Notes: generated from the sequence alone by a model not told the origin. Numbered from the stretch's first letter, positions 19,522 through 28,546 are shown. The stretch is DNA of 64,000 bases from Nanobdellota archaeon (GCA_023133595.1 JAGLWF010000001.1:124494-188493), one strand, 5' to 3'. Numbers and translations are program-made.

Positions 19522-20224
19522 TTTCTGCTAATTCCGGACATCCCTCTAATGGATCTGTGAGTCTAGCGCAAATCGCAGGCTCTAATTCATCTCTTGCTGT
19601 AAACCCTTCGAATTTCAGGTCCTCAACTATCAAAGTCGGAAGGCTTGTGACATTGTAGGACATCTTCAGCACATTCACCATTGGTTCGTTTATATCTTTC
19701 AGATTAAACGAAAATATCAATAGCTTCTGGCCGAACTTCTTCTTTAGATAATTCAGGACAAAGCTCTGCTCGTCGCAATCCGGGCAGATCTTAGGATCTG
19801 AATGAAAGTTTAATAGCGGAACCATGTCCGAATTACATTGATCCTTGATCTTTTTTGCTAAAAGCCAGAACTTGATCTCAGATAGAAGATACTCTCTTTT
19901 CAGTAAATCAAACTGTTTATGGTTGATTTTCTCGTTCTTAGAAAAGGATTCTAATCTTCTCTGGGTCTTGTCAAGATCCTCCAGGCTGCGGTAGTAAGTA
20001 TCAAAAACACTATTGCATGTCTCATTACTAGTGAATTCGCTTAGATATTCATACTGCATCTGCGAGCTCGAGAATGCCACAGTATGCTCTTGATATAGAT
20101 CGCTCATCACATCAACCCTTTTATTCTCTACCACCAAGCCTAAAAAAAATCCCATGAAGAATATCGCAGCTGTTATGATCGCTGCAATGACATACTTTTC
20201 TTTACTTATTTTTCTCTGTAACAT
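19508..20224 (-). CDS. Membrane-anchored thioredoxin-fold-like protein with CPDC motif
   Basis: One N-terminal TM; MVPLLNFHSDPKICPDCDEQSFVLNYLKKKFGQKLLIFSFNL...LKMSYNVTSLPTLIVEDLKFEGF (CxxC plus cis-Pro-like SLPTLIV); start refined to ATG 20224. Confidence 0.65.
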   Translation of the reverse strand: MLQRKISKEKYVIAAIITAAIFFMGFFLGLVVENKRVDVMSDLYQEHTVAFSSSQMQYEYLSEFTSNETCNSVFDTYYRSLEDLDKTQRRLESFSKNEKINHKQFDLLKREYLLSEIKFWLLAKKIKDQCNSDMVPLLNFHSDPKICPDCDEQSFVLNYLKKKFGQKLLIFSFNLKDINEPMVNVLKMSYNVTSLPTLIVEDLKFEGFTARDELEPAICARLTDPLEGCPELAENGSI

Positions 20225-20231
20225 TGTTTTT

Positions 20232-21497
20232 CTATCTCCATCTGGTTTTCTCTCCTCGTAGGAGGTCCCATCCAACACCTAACCATGTAATTCCTATCAA
20301 AAAGAAATAGATGAACAGGAAGAATGCCAATGAGATGAATCCTTGCTTTAAGATTTTCTCATTAGTCTGTGCATATGATCTCTTTATGATATATAACGAT
20401 AGCCCAAGCATAATAAGGATAGATATTAAGGACATAAAGTTTATGTCCCAAAGACTTAAATCAATTTTAATCTTACTGAACAAAGTCCAGAAATCAAATC
20501 CAATAAAATAGCTATCATAAATAAAATTGACATATGGTTTGAATGCATAATATCCTGTTGCAAGCACCATTGTGACTGCCAATACGCCAGATATCAATAC
20601 CATAGGCAGCATGAACATTCCAAAATCACCATACTCTTTATTGAAGAGCATTGATTTATGCTGGATTGTAGTCAATAAAGTTCCTTTGAGCCACCTGTTT
20701 CTCTGACGATAATAACCTTTTAGATCTTTTGGCACTGCAGTATATGCATCAACATCCAGAAGCTGGACAACTTTATAATGATATTTCTGGAGACGGTATG
20801 TCATCTCCATATCTTCGACAATATTTGTCTCGTCAAAGCCCCCTAATTTTTTAATGACATTTGTACGATAGATGCTAAAAGCTCCAGGGACAACATGGAC
20901 ACAATCGACCTGCCCCATCAATTTTTTATAGAACATGTTAAGAAGGTATTCTGCGAACTGCACCTTCTGCATAAAGGTTTTCGGCTTCCGGACTTTCATG
21001 CAAGGAAGAACAGCTGCAACATTCTTGTCAGTGAAATGAGCAAGCAATTGTTTTAAAGTAGGCGGAGCCACAGAAGAATCAGCATCAAAACAAACTACAT
21101 ATTCCCCTTTTACAAATTTCATTCCATAATTCATTGGTGCTGCTTTTCCCTTGCCCTTTACTCTTACTTTATTGAGAAGTTTAATGTTTATCTTCTTATT
21201 TTTCTTGATGAGATCTTCAACAATCTCTTTGGTGCGGTCAGTACTGCCATCATTCACAACAATTATTTCGTATTTATCGCGCGGATAGTCAAGCTTGATT
21301 GCGGAATTCACTGTTTTTGCAACTATCTTCTCTTCATTCCAGACCGGGATCAATATAGATACATAAGGGATCTTTTTCAGTTTAATCTTCTTCTCTTTTG
21401 TGATCCCTTGCTCCATAAGAACCAAAAACCAGAATATTACAAAGTATAACGAGATAACATAGATGACCCAGATGAAGCTAGCTGGTACTGTTGCCAT
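20232..21497 (-). CDS. Processive glycosyltransferase family 2 membrane protein
   Basis: VSILIPVWNEEKIVAKTVNSAIKLDYPRDKYEIIVVNDGSTDRT...VCFDADSSVAPPTLKQLL...NIVEDMEMTYRLQ...YYRQRNRWLKGTLLT (Q/RxxRW). Confidence 0.92.
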   Translation of the reverse strand: MATVPASFIWVIYVISLYFVIFWFLVLMEQGITKEKKIKLKKIPYVSILIPVWNEEKIVAKTVNSAIKLDYPRDKYEIIVVNDGSTDRTKEIVEDLIKKNKKINIKLLNKVRVKGKGKAAPMNYGMKFVKGEYVVCFDADSSVAPPTLKQLLAHFTDKNVAAVLPCMKVRKPKTFMQKVQFAEYLLNMFYKKLMGQVDCVHVVPGAFSIYRTNVIKKLGGFDETNIVEDMEMTYRLQKYHYKVVQLLDVDAYTAVPKDLKGYYRQRNRWLKGTLLTTIQHKSMLFNKEYGDFGMFMLPMVLISGVLAVTMVLATGYYAFKPYVNFIYDSYFIGFDFWTLFSKIKIDLSLWDINFMSLISILIMLGLSLYIIKRSYAQTNEKILKQGFISLAFFLFIYFFLIGITWLGVGWDLLRGEKTRWR

Positions 21498-21535
21498 GAA
21501 GGAATTCTTTGAAATTAGCTATATAAAGATTTCGG

Positions 21536-22819
21536 TTAGTCGCTTATAAACTCCCAGATTTCAATATGATTTTTATTGTAGTTGTTTTTGAAATGAATTT
21601 TGCTGGGCAGAAGATGTAATAGCCCCTGATCACGGCTCGACCATATTTTCCCGGTTTTCATCGAGTCATCGATCCAGATGTACTTGATATGATGCTGGCT
21701 CAGCAGCTCAGAGGTCTGCTTCAGGTTCCTTGATTGAAAGATTATATCTAAAATTTCATCTTCAGGTGCAAAAGGAGTTGAGAACGGTTCCGTATTAGTA
21801 TAGTATTCTATCCAGAAACTATACTCTGGAAGAGTCAATACTATTCCTCCTGGTTCCCTTGCCAGAGATTCAAAGGATCTCAGCATCTCTAGTGTTGGAG
21901 GCGCTTCTGCTTCCCGATCTGCAAAAGAGACAGCTGAGAATAAAAATGAACATATCAAAGCGATAATTGCCAATAAGCCTATGAATTTGAGATCCCATTT
22001 TTTCTCTACCAATTCTCGAGATGCATGTGCCGCAAAGAACACTATGAATATGTTAAGGTATACAATAAAAAAAAGATATCTTGCAGAGAGTGCGAATAAG
22101 ATGATTGTCGCTAGATATATGTAAATCAATTTGAACTTATATTTCCAGGTCAGCAGGAAACCAAAAAAAGCCAAGATAAACATTGTAATTCCGAGGCCTA
22201 TGTGTGCCCCAAATTCTAGTATGAAATTTCTCAGGATAGGTTGGTCAACCAAAAATGTAGGCGAAACCTTTCCAAGATAGAACCAATTATAAAATAGATA
22301 GACAAGGATAATGCCTGAAACAATTATTGCATAATTTTTCTTCTTTTTTAATGTAAAACTATACGCCAACAAGAATATTGGTATCAGGACTGCAAAGACC
22401 CCGAAGATTGCAGTTGAAAGGAATACTATCGATCCCAGGATATGGAAGATCGGCTTCTTCTTCTGAAATAGATAGAATCCTAGCAATATCAAGAACAATA
22501 AGATAGAATGTTCTGTGAAATAAGTGCAGATATATATGAACGGAATAGAAAACATCAGTAGGAATATCGAGATATAAATATAATCCTGTTTAAGCCTCAT
22601 TGATCTCATGTTCAAGTAGAACAGAAAAATTATTCCTGCTGCGAACAAGAAAGGCAGAATTTTATATGCTGCTGGATTCAACCCAAATTTCTGCAAATAA
22701 TAATATGGAATGCTTCCTCCAATTGTCTTTGTGTTCAATCGTAAGATTGTCGGCGACAGGAGAACGAAAACTGCGAAAAAGTACAGGATTATTTTGTTTT
22801 TATATGCAAGGCTCTTCAT
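21536..22819 (-). CDS. Polytopic membrane protein, GT-C-like
   Basis: Multi-TM; start refined to ATG 22819, giving ATGA overlap with the upstream gene stop; C-terminal soluble region TLEMLRSFESLAREPGGIVLTLPEYSFWIEYYTNTEPF. Confidence 0.55.
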   Translation of the reverse strand: MKSLAYKNKIILYFFAVFVLLSPTILRLNTKTIGGSIPYYYLQKFGLNPAAYKILPFLFAAGIIFLFYLNMRSMRLKQDYIYISIFLLMFSIPFIYICTYFTEHSILLFLILLGFYLFQKKKPIFHILGSIVFLSTAIFGVFAVLIPIFLLAYSFTLKKKKNYAIIVSGIILVYLFYNWFYLGKVSPTFLVDQPILRNFILEFGAHIGLGITMFILAFFGFLLTWKYKFKLIYIYLATIILFALSARYLFFIVYLNIFIVFFAAHASRELVEKKWDLKFIGLLAIIALICSFLFSAVSFADREAEAPPTLEMLRSFESLAREPGGIVLTLPEYSFWIEYYTNTEPFSTPFAPEDEILDIIFQSRNLKQTSELLSQHHIKYIWIDDSMKTGKIWSSRDQGLLHLLPSKIHFKNNYNKNHIEIWEFISD

Positions 22820-24300
22820 TTTCTCCTCTTTGTGACAGTGCCGCACTCTAGTTCGTAGATCTTGACTTTCTCATCATAGACTAGGTCAAAACAAGCGTCT
22901 GTGATATATTTTATTTCCACTCCCTCTGGAACATAAAGATGTGTGACATCATAATTATCCATAATTTCGATAGCTTCAATCTCTATTGGTGTGGAATAGA
23001 CTGTATTTATATCGATTAATCTTTGCTCTGGGATCGGTGCCATCAGGAAATTTGTATCTGCCACATTCCTTATTTTGTTTCCATATGTTATTATATGGCC
23101 TAATCTTATCGGTGCAAGCAGCGATGTTTGTTTTCCACTCTCTTCATTGAGCCATGCAATTGCATCTGTCTCAGCATAGTTTGCAGTCTCTGTTGTTGCA
23201 GCGAATATGATACTAGGAATGATCGAAGTGACCAAAAAGATCAATACGATAACCAAGAATGATACAGATGCAAGCCTAGCTGCTCTTGTTTTGTTTATAT
23301 AATCAAAAAATATCTTATAGAATAATCCAAACAAAAGTATGAGCACAATTCCAAGGATAGAAAGCCCCAGGTTCAAGGTAATCAGTTTAAGCCATAAAAG
23401 AAGGGCAACAGAGATTGCAAGGGATGTAAGAAGATACACATCTTTGCGTTTCTCCTGGAACATATATTTGTAGAGGACATAACAGCCAATGATCAAAGGA
23501 AATATCCCTATCCCTGAGATTGCGTGCACAAATGTGATCTGTTGAAAATATTGCGTTAAGACTGATGCAGGAATATTCTGCCAGATCAAGCTAGGTCCGT
23601 GCACAAGGAAAGCATCCTTGTAGACAAGGAGAGATATCCATAATGTGATAAATGTGAAAAATAATACCAGTTCGAGTGTTCGCGCTTTATATTGAAATCT
23701 TTCCAGATAGGCCAGAAATGTATAGATGAAAAATGCAAAGATCAGTATCAATGAAGATAAATGTATTAATGGCAGCAAGAAAGTTAGGATCACAAAGAAG
23801 ATGACAAATCTTTTCTGGTTCTGTCTCATGAATGTGTATAATGCAAGAAAAATCAATGGTATCTGCAAAGAATGCGGAGAAACTGTATTTAGTGTGCTTG
23901 AGATATATATCGGAATAAATCCAGAGATAAGTGCTGTGAATAAAGAAGCTCCTGTATTTTTTGTGATGTGTTTAGAGATGAGATAGACAATAAAGATCAA
24001 GGCAGCAGCAAAAATATTCGGCAGTATCTTTCCTGCAAGTGAAATAGGGATAAAAAAAGAAAATCCTGCCAAGATATAGTGAAAGACTGGAAGGAAAAGA
24101 AAATCCCGACCGCCATAACTGAGAGTGTCGTGATAGATCGGCAGTCTTGTATCTGTGATTGCATTTATCTGCCTCAGATCAAAATACGCATCTGGAGAAA
24201 AATTGTTTGATTGAAACGCGAAATAAAGCCGGAACGCGAGCACAGCTAAAAATACAAGAATCAATAAAAACCAAACGGTCTTTTTCTTGATCTTCCTCAT
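22816..24300 (-). CDS. Polytopic membrane protein, GT-C-like
   Basis: Multi-TM; AFRLYFAFQSNNFSPDAYFDLRQINAITDTRLPIYHDTLSYGGRDFLFLPVFHYILAGF, typical GT-C EL1 architecture. Confidence 0.65.
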   Translation of the reverse strand: MRKIKKKTVWFLLILVFLAVLAFRLYFAFQSNNFSPDAYFDLRQINAITDTRLPIYHDTLSYGGRDFLFLPVFHYILAGFSFFIPISLAGKILPNIFAAALIFIVYLISKHITKNTGASLFTALISGFIPIYISSTLNTVSPHSLQIPLIFLALYTFMRQNQKRFVIFFVILTFLLPLIHLSSLILIFAFFIYTFLAYLERFQYKARTLELVLFFTFITLWISLLVYKDAFLVHGPSLIWQNIPASVLTQYFQQITFVHAISGIGIFPLIIGCYVLYKYMFQEKRKDVYLLTSLAISVALLLWLKLITLNLGLSILGIVLILLFGLFYKIFFDYINKTRAARLASVSFLVIVLIFLVTSIIPSIIFAATTETANYAETDAIAWLNEESGKQTSLLAPIRLGHIITYGNKIRNVADTNFLMAPIPEQRLIDINTVYSTPIEIEAIEIMDNYDVTHLYVPEGVEIKYITDACFDLVYDEKVKIYELECGTVTKRRK

Positions 24301-24407
24301 ACAAGAAGTGAGAGTCTTGGGCCTTTTTAAAGCTTTGTCTGGCTTTTTGTAATCTTTTCAAAAGTAAAAGAGAAAGTCTTTTTAATTGGAAGAGCATAAC
24401 TAAATCT

Positions 24408-25106
24408 ATGAGAAGGATCAGTGCTGGAAGTCAATTAATGGATGATTTTTTTGGAGGGTATGAAACAGATATTATCACAACAATCTATGGCCCCTCTGCC
24501 AGTGGCAAGACTAATCTTTGTTTATTGGCTGCGATCAAGATAGCAAAAAATAAAAAAGTGATTTATGTAGATACTGAAGGAGGTTTCAGTGTCGAGCGTG
24601 TGAAACAGTTGACAAATGAATATGAAAAAGTGCTGAAGAACATTCATATCCTTAGACCGACTTCATTTGAAGAACAGACAAAAGCAATGAACAAGCTTAG
24701 AAAGATGATTACCAGCAAGATTGGCCTGGTCATTATCGATACGATTTCTATGCTGTATAGGCTAGAGCTGGGAAGCAATGATGAAGAAGTCTATGACATA
24801 AACCGTGCAATGGGAAGGCAGATTGCAATGCTCTCAGAGATTGCGCGGAAAAAGAATATTCCTGTCATCTGTAGCAATCAAGTATATGCTGATTTTGATA
24901 ACAAAGATAAAGTGAACATGGTTGGAGGGGATCTCTTGAAATACGGAAGCAAATGCCTGATAGAACTCCAGAAGACACCAGGAGGAAATTGCAGAGCGAT
25001 CATAAAAAAACATCGCAGCATGGCTCCTGAAAAAGAAGTCTTGTTCAAGATAATTGAGAAAGGAATAGAAAAAACAAAAGAAGGAAAAGGTTTCCGTTTC
25101 TTCTGA
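24408..25106 (+). CDS. radB: DNA repair and recombination protein RadB
   Basis: RecA-fold: TTIYGPSASGKTNLCLLAAIKIA; KVIYVDTEGGFSVERVKQL; LVIIDTISMLYRLEL; 232 aa lacking the RadA N-terminal domain. Confidence 0.92.
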   Translation: MRRISAGSQLMDDFFGGYETDIITTIYGPSASGKTNLCLLAAIKIAKNKKVIYVDTEGGFSVERVKQLTNEYEKVLKNIHILRPTSFEEQTKAMNKLRKMITSKIGLVIIDTISMLYRLELGSNDEEVYDINRAMGRQIAMLSEIARKKNIPVICSNQVYADFDNKDKVNMVGGDLLKYGSKCLIELQKTPGGNCRAIIKKHRSMAPEKEVLFKIIEKGIEKTKEGKGFRFF

Positions 25107-25107
25107 C

Positions 25108-25698
25108 TTATTCTGCTAGGAATTCTTCCATTTGCTTGTCAATGCCAGGAAGCCCTCTTGCTTTCAGATATTCATTTGCCAGCAAGAAAAATATTAATCC
25201 CAGAGCTTGCCGTCCTTTGTTATTAGAAGGGATCACAAAATCAAGATTGTTTGCTTCATTGTTTGTATCACACAAACCAATGATTGCTAATCCTGCTGTC
25301 TTTGCATCTTTCGCAGCATTTCTGTCTGGCCATGCATCTGTGACCAGCATTACTTTAGCTTCTGTGAACTTTGCCAGTTTTGGATTTGTAAGAATCCCTG
25401 GCTGGTATCTCCCTGGAAAGACCTTGCATCCTGTATATTTGCCGAACAATTTAAGAGGTTTCCACCCATTCTCTCTTCGACATACAAGGATCACATCTTC
25501 TGGTGCATATCTTGCAAGAAATTTCGCAGCAATCCTGATACGTTTGTCGATCTGGGAAACATTCAATACTGCCAGACCGTCTGATCTAATCTTATAGATA
25601 AAAGATTGCATGTATTTTGTCCGGAATTTTGTTCCGATGTGTACACCTGCCTTGAAATAAACATCTGTTGGTACTAAAAATGATTCTTTTTCTGTCAT
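25108..25698 (-). CDS. rps2: Small-subunit ribosomal protein uS2
   Basis: YFKAGVHIGTKFRTKYMQSFIYKIRSDGLAVLNVSQIDKRIRIAAKFLA...FPGRYQPGILTNP...LVTDAWPDRNAAKDAKTAGLAIIGLCDTNN; SD ggagg before ATG. Confidence 0.97.
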   Translation of the reverse strand: MTEKESFLVPTDVYFKAGVHIGTKFRTKYMQSFIYKIRSDGLAVLNVSQIDKRIRIAAKFLARYAPEDVILVCRRENGWKPLKLFGKYTGCKVFPGRYQPGILTNPKLAKFTEAKVMLVTDAWPDRNAAKDAKTAGLAIIGLCDTNNEANNLDFVIPSNNKGRQALGLIFFLLANEYLKARGLPGIDKQMEEFLAE

Positions 25699-25718
25699 TT
25701 TATATCCTCCATCTAAAC

Positions 25719-25759
25719 AGGTAATATGCAGAATCCATCAAGCTGCATTATTATTACCT
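25719..25759 (-). promoter_or_regulatory. Bulged hairpin in the long rps2 leader
   Basis: AGGTAATA/TGCAG pairs exactly with CTGCA/TATTACCT (8+5 bp, 4-nt bulge, 11-nt loop), about 20 nt upstream of the rps2 start. Confidence 0.5.
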
Positions 25760-25837
25760 CAGCAGCCAATGTCCATGACCAATCTCGAAGACTGATATTC
25801 CTGAACTTTGGTTATGTATATGAGAACTAGTGAGGGC

Positions 25838-25845
25838 TTTATAAA
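25838..25845 (-). promoter_or_regulatory. TATA-box-like element, putative rps2 promoter
   Basis: TTTATAAA; predicted start about 25 nt downstream leaves a leader of roughly 115 nt. Confidence 0.4.
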
Positions 25846-26366
25846 GGTTTCGCGGCAAATTCTGCCAGATCTTCGTATATTGGACCATCTCCTGCGAGCG
25901 TGCTTTTGATGAGGTAGAATGCATTGACATCGAACTCTATCGGCTTTGGCTTGATTGGTTTGATTTTCTCAAGAAAGGCCTTCCTGTCATGCAGGAACTT
26001 GACGCGTGCTATTGTCAAATGGGATCTGAAGGTATGATCTAGTTTGATATCTTCTGTTGCTTTGTGGATCTTTTCAAACAAATCCTTGATCTGAGCTTCT
26101 GGCGTTGTTCTGATATGGATCACTCTGATACGTTTTGGCTGGAAAACATCAAGACCATCCAGAGTGAGTTTGAATTTGTTGAATTGTATCTCTGCTAGTC
26201 TTGTCTTTAAAGTTTCAAGGTCGTTTTCATCAATATCTCCGAGAAATTTTAATGTGACATGGAACTCTTTCGGAAGCTTCAGACCTTCCTGATCAATCTC
26301 CTTCTGGAGACGGATCAGTTCTTCTTGAACTTCTTCTGATATTTTCACAGCAATAAATAATCTCAT
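25839..26366 (-). CDS. thpR: RNA 2',3'-cyclic phosphodiesterase (LigT/ThpR family)
   Basis: MRLFIAVKISEEVQEELIRLQ; FHVTLKFLGD and HLTIARVK (two HxTL/I motifs); start refined to ATG 26366. Confidence 0.93.
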   Translation of the reverse strand: MRLFIAVKISEEVQEELIRLQKEIDQEGLKLPKEFHVTLKFLGDIDENDLETLKTRLAEIQFNKFKLTLDGLDVFQPKRIRVIHIRTTPEAQIKDLFEKIHKATEDIKLDHTFRSHLTIARVKFLHDRKAFLEKIKPIKPKPIEFDVNAFYLIKSTLAGDGPIYEDLAEFAAKPL

Positions 26367-26443
26367 ATTTCTCAACATTGGATATTCTTTTATTAATATT
26401 TTGGAAAAAAGATTAAAAAAATAGAAATCAATACAAATCAGAT

Positions 26444-26857
26444 TTATTCTTCTGGTGCTTCTTCAGCAGGTTCTTCCTCAGCAGGAGCTTCTTCAGCAGG
26501 AGCTTCCTCAACAGGAGCCTCTTCAGCAGGCTCTTCTGCTGGAGCTGGTTCTTCACCAAAATCCTCTGTATCTTCTGGTTCTGGTACTGGTCCTGATTCA
26601 AGCGCTGCAACTTCTTCTGTCACTGCTTCTTTTACACCAGGTTCTGCTGGAGCTGCTTCGCCGATTTTCTCTCCAAAACCAACTTTTTTCAAGACTTTTG
26701 TTACTCTGACCTTGCATCGTTCTCCTTCCTTGACATTCGGGATAAACAACACAAAACCCTCGACTTTTGCCACACCGTCGCCTTTTGCGCCGACTGCTTC
26801 TATTGTTACATCAACTTCGTCGCCAACTTCCACTGGCGGTCTGAAACTTCTTCGCAT
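26444..26857 (-). CDS. TRAM-domain protein with Ala/Pro/Glu-rich C-terminal tail
   Basis: RRSFRPPVEVGDEVDVTIEAVGAKGDGVAKVEGFVLFIPNVKEGERCKVRVTKVLKKVGFGEKI followed by an EEAPAEE repeat tail. Confidence 0.88.
   Translation of the reverse strand: MRRSFRPPVEVGDEVDVTIEAVGAKGDGVAKVEGFVLFIPNVKEGERCKVRVTKVLKKVGFGEKIGEAAPAEPGVKEAVTEEVAALESGPVPEPEDTEDFGEEPAPAEEPAEEAPVEEAPAEEAPAEEEPAEEAPEE
26450..26548. repeat. Short tandem coding repeat (EEAPAEE/EEAPVEE)
   Basis: Repeated ~15-nt units of the type cttcttcagcaggag within the 3' end of the TRAM gene. Confidence 0.75.
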
Positions 26858-26968
26858 ATTTAGTACCTCACTAATAATTTTGGTGCATATTATTGAGATG
26901 AAGTATTTAAAGGTATTGCATGGAACCTAAAGAAAAGGTATATAAATGCGGGTTTCATAACAAGGAGT

Positions 26969-27541
26969 ATGGCAAAGAAAACCACTAAAAAGAAGGAGAC
27001 AAAGAGCAAGGCTAAAAAGGCAGAGATCAAGGCAAAGCTGATCTCAGAGCGAGTGATTGCAGAAGCTTCTGACCAAGCTAGAGAGCTGTATAATCAAGGG
27101 AGGTATGGTAAGGTGCTAGACAGTGGAGAGATCCAGCTGAACTTGATTGAGGCACTATTCCTGCTTGAGAAAGGCAAGATCAAGATCATGTCTGGAAGGA
27201 AGAAAGTAACCCTTCAAGTCTTGATGAAAGCTCTGGAAAAGCAGGATCCTAATTTCTGGGTCAGATATGTGGTATACAAAGATTTTAGGAATAGAGGATA
27301 TGTCATCAGCACTGCTCTGAAGTTTGGAGCAGATTTCCGAGTGTATGATCGCGGTATCAAACCAGGAGATGGTCATGCCAAATGGCTGGTATTCCCAGTC
27401 CCAGAGGAAAAGGTTTTATCGTGGTATGAATTTGCTGCAAAGAACAGAGTTGCAACCAGCACAAAAAAAAGATTGTTGATCGGTATTGTTGACAAGGAGA
27501 ATGATGTTACTTACTACGAAATAAGATGGATGCGACCGTAA
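26969..27541 (+). CDS. endA: tRNA-splicing endonuclease EndA (short form)
   Basis: VVYKDFRNRGYVISTALKFGADFRVYDRGIKPGDGHAKWLVFPV...KKRLLIGIVDKENDVTYYEIRW; Tyr/His/Lys triad present. Confidence 0.95.
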   Translation: MAKKTTKKKETKSKAKKAEIKAKLISERVIAEASDQARELYNQGRYGKVLDSGEIQLNLIEALFLLEKGKIKIMSGRKKVTLQVLMKALEKQDPNFWVRYVVYKDFRNRGYVISTALKFGADFRVYDRGIKPGDGHAKWLVFPVPEEKVLSWYEFAAKNRVATSTKKRLLIGIVDKENDVTYYEIRWMRP

Positions 27542-27543
27542 AG

Positions 27544-28545
27544 ATGATGAATACTAAAAGTTCTGTCAGTGTTCCAGATAAGATACTTCAGATGATCAGA
27601 ATTCGGGGGTATGTGCTGCCAGCAGACATAACCAGAGAGCTTAGGATAAATTCGCTTTTTGCAGGTGCACATCTTTCTGAGATGGCAGACGCTGGAAAAC
27701 TAAAAATCTCAAATACAAAAGTAGGCAGCAGCCCTGCATACTATCTTCCTGAGACTGTTTCAAGCCTGGAAAGATTAGAGAAATACTTGAACGAGAAAGA
27801 TAAGAAGACTTTCCAGATACTGAAAGAAAAGAAAATCTTGAGGGAAAAAGATTATGGCCCATTGATACAAGTATCGCTTCGTAATTTGAAAGATTTTGCA
27901 GTTCCTTTGCGGGTCAACAAGGAAGAGATCTTCTGGAAATATTTCCTTGTGCCTGATGAAGAGGCTACTCTTCTGATAAAACAATTGATTGATTCTGAAA
28001 AAGAACAGGCGATGGAAAGGGAAGCGCCAAAAGTCACTCCTCCGAAGCCAATTGTCCCAGGACCAAAAATAAAGGAAAAACCTAAACCAAAAGTGCTGCC
28101 TAAGAAGAAGATTGTCCCTGAGAAACCAAAGATAATCAAAAAAGAGAAAAAAATAGAGCCAAAAGAGGAAAAAGAGAAAGAAATCCAGACAAAGATTATG
28201 GATGAGGGGGAAAAACAACCGGAACTTACAGTCAAAAGTGAATTCTATGACCAGATTGTTGCTTACTGTGATAAGAAGAAGATAAAGATACTAGAAGCAG
28301 AGATAATCAAGAAGGGGGATATTGAGCTTATCCTTGAGGTTCCGACTGTGATAGGAAATGTCAAATACTTTGCAAAAGCACGCAGCAAGAAACGGAACAA
28401 TGATGGAGATTTATCTTCAGCGTATGTGCGCGGACAGACAAAAAGCCTGCCGACCTTGTTCATAACAACAGGCAAAGTAACCAAAAAAGCTTTAGAGATG
28501 CTTGGCAAGGATTTCAAACAGATGATTGTCAAAGAGATCGAATAA
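27544..28545 (+). CDS. Winged-helix-like N-terminus, charged linker, Mrr/restriction-endonuclease-like C-terminal domain
   Basis: N-term VPDKILQMIRIRGYVLPADITRELRINSLFAGAHLSEMADAGKLKIS; K/P/E linker; C-term GDIELILEVPTVIGNVKYFAKARSKKRNNDGDLSSAYVRGQTKSLPTLFITTGKVTKKALEML. Confidence 0.6.
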   Translation: MMNTKSSVSVPDKILQMIRIRGYVLPADITRELRINSLFAGAHLSEMADAGKLKISNTKVGSSPAYYLPETVSSLERLEKYLNEKDKKTFQILKEKKILREKDYGPLIQVSLRNLKDFAVPLRVNKEEIFWKYFLVPDEEATLLIKQLIDSEKEQAMEREAPKVTPPKPIVPGPKIKEKPKPKVLPKKKIVPEKPKIIKKEKKIEPKEEKEKEIQTKIMDEGEKQPELTVKSEFYDQIVAYCDKKKIKILEAEIIKKGDIELILEVPTVIGNVKYFAKARSKKRNNDGDLSSAYVRGQTKSLPTLFITTGKVTKKALEMLGKDFKQMIVKEIE

Positions 28546-28546
28546 G

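Noticed and set aside
25699-25830. rps2 leader as a second C/D-box sRNA
   Set aside because: A CTGA is present but no convincing C box (RUGAUGA) with correct spacing and no terminal K-turn stem; kept only as a structured leader
26450-26548. Short repeats that could be mistaken for a CRISPR array
   Set aside because: Units are 15-18 nt, contiguous, in frame, and encode an EEAPAEE tail; there are no unique spacers
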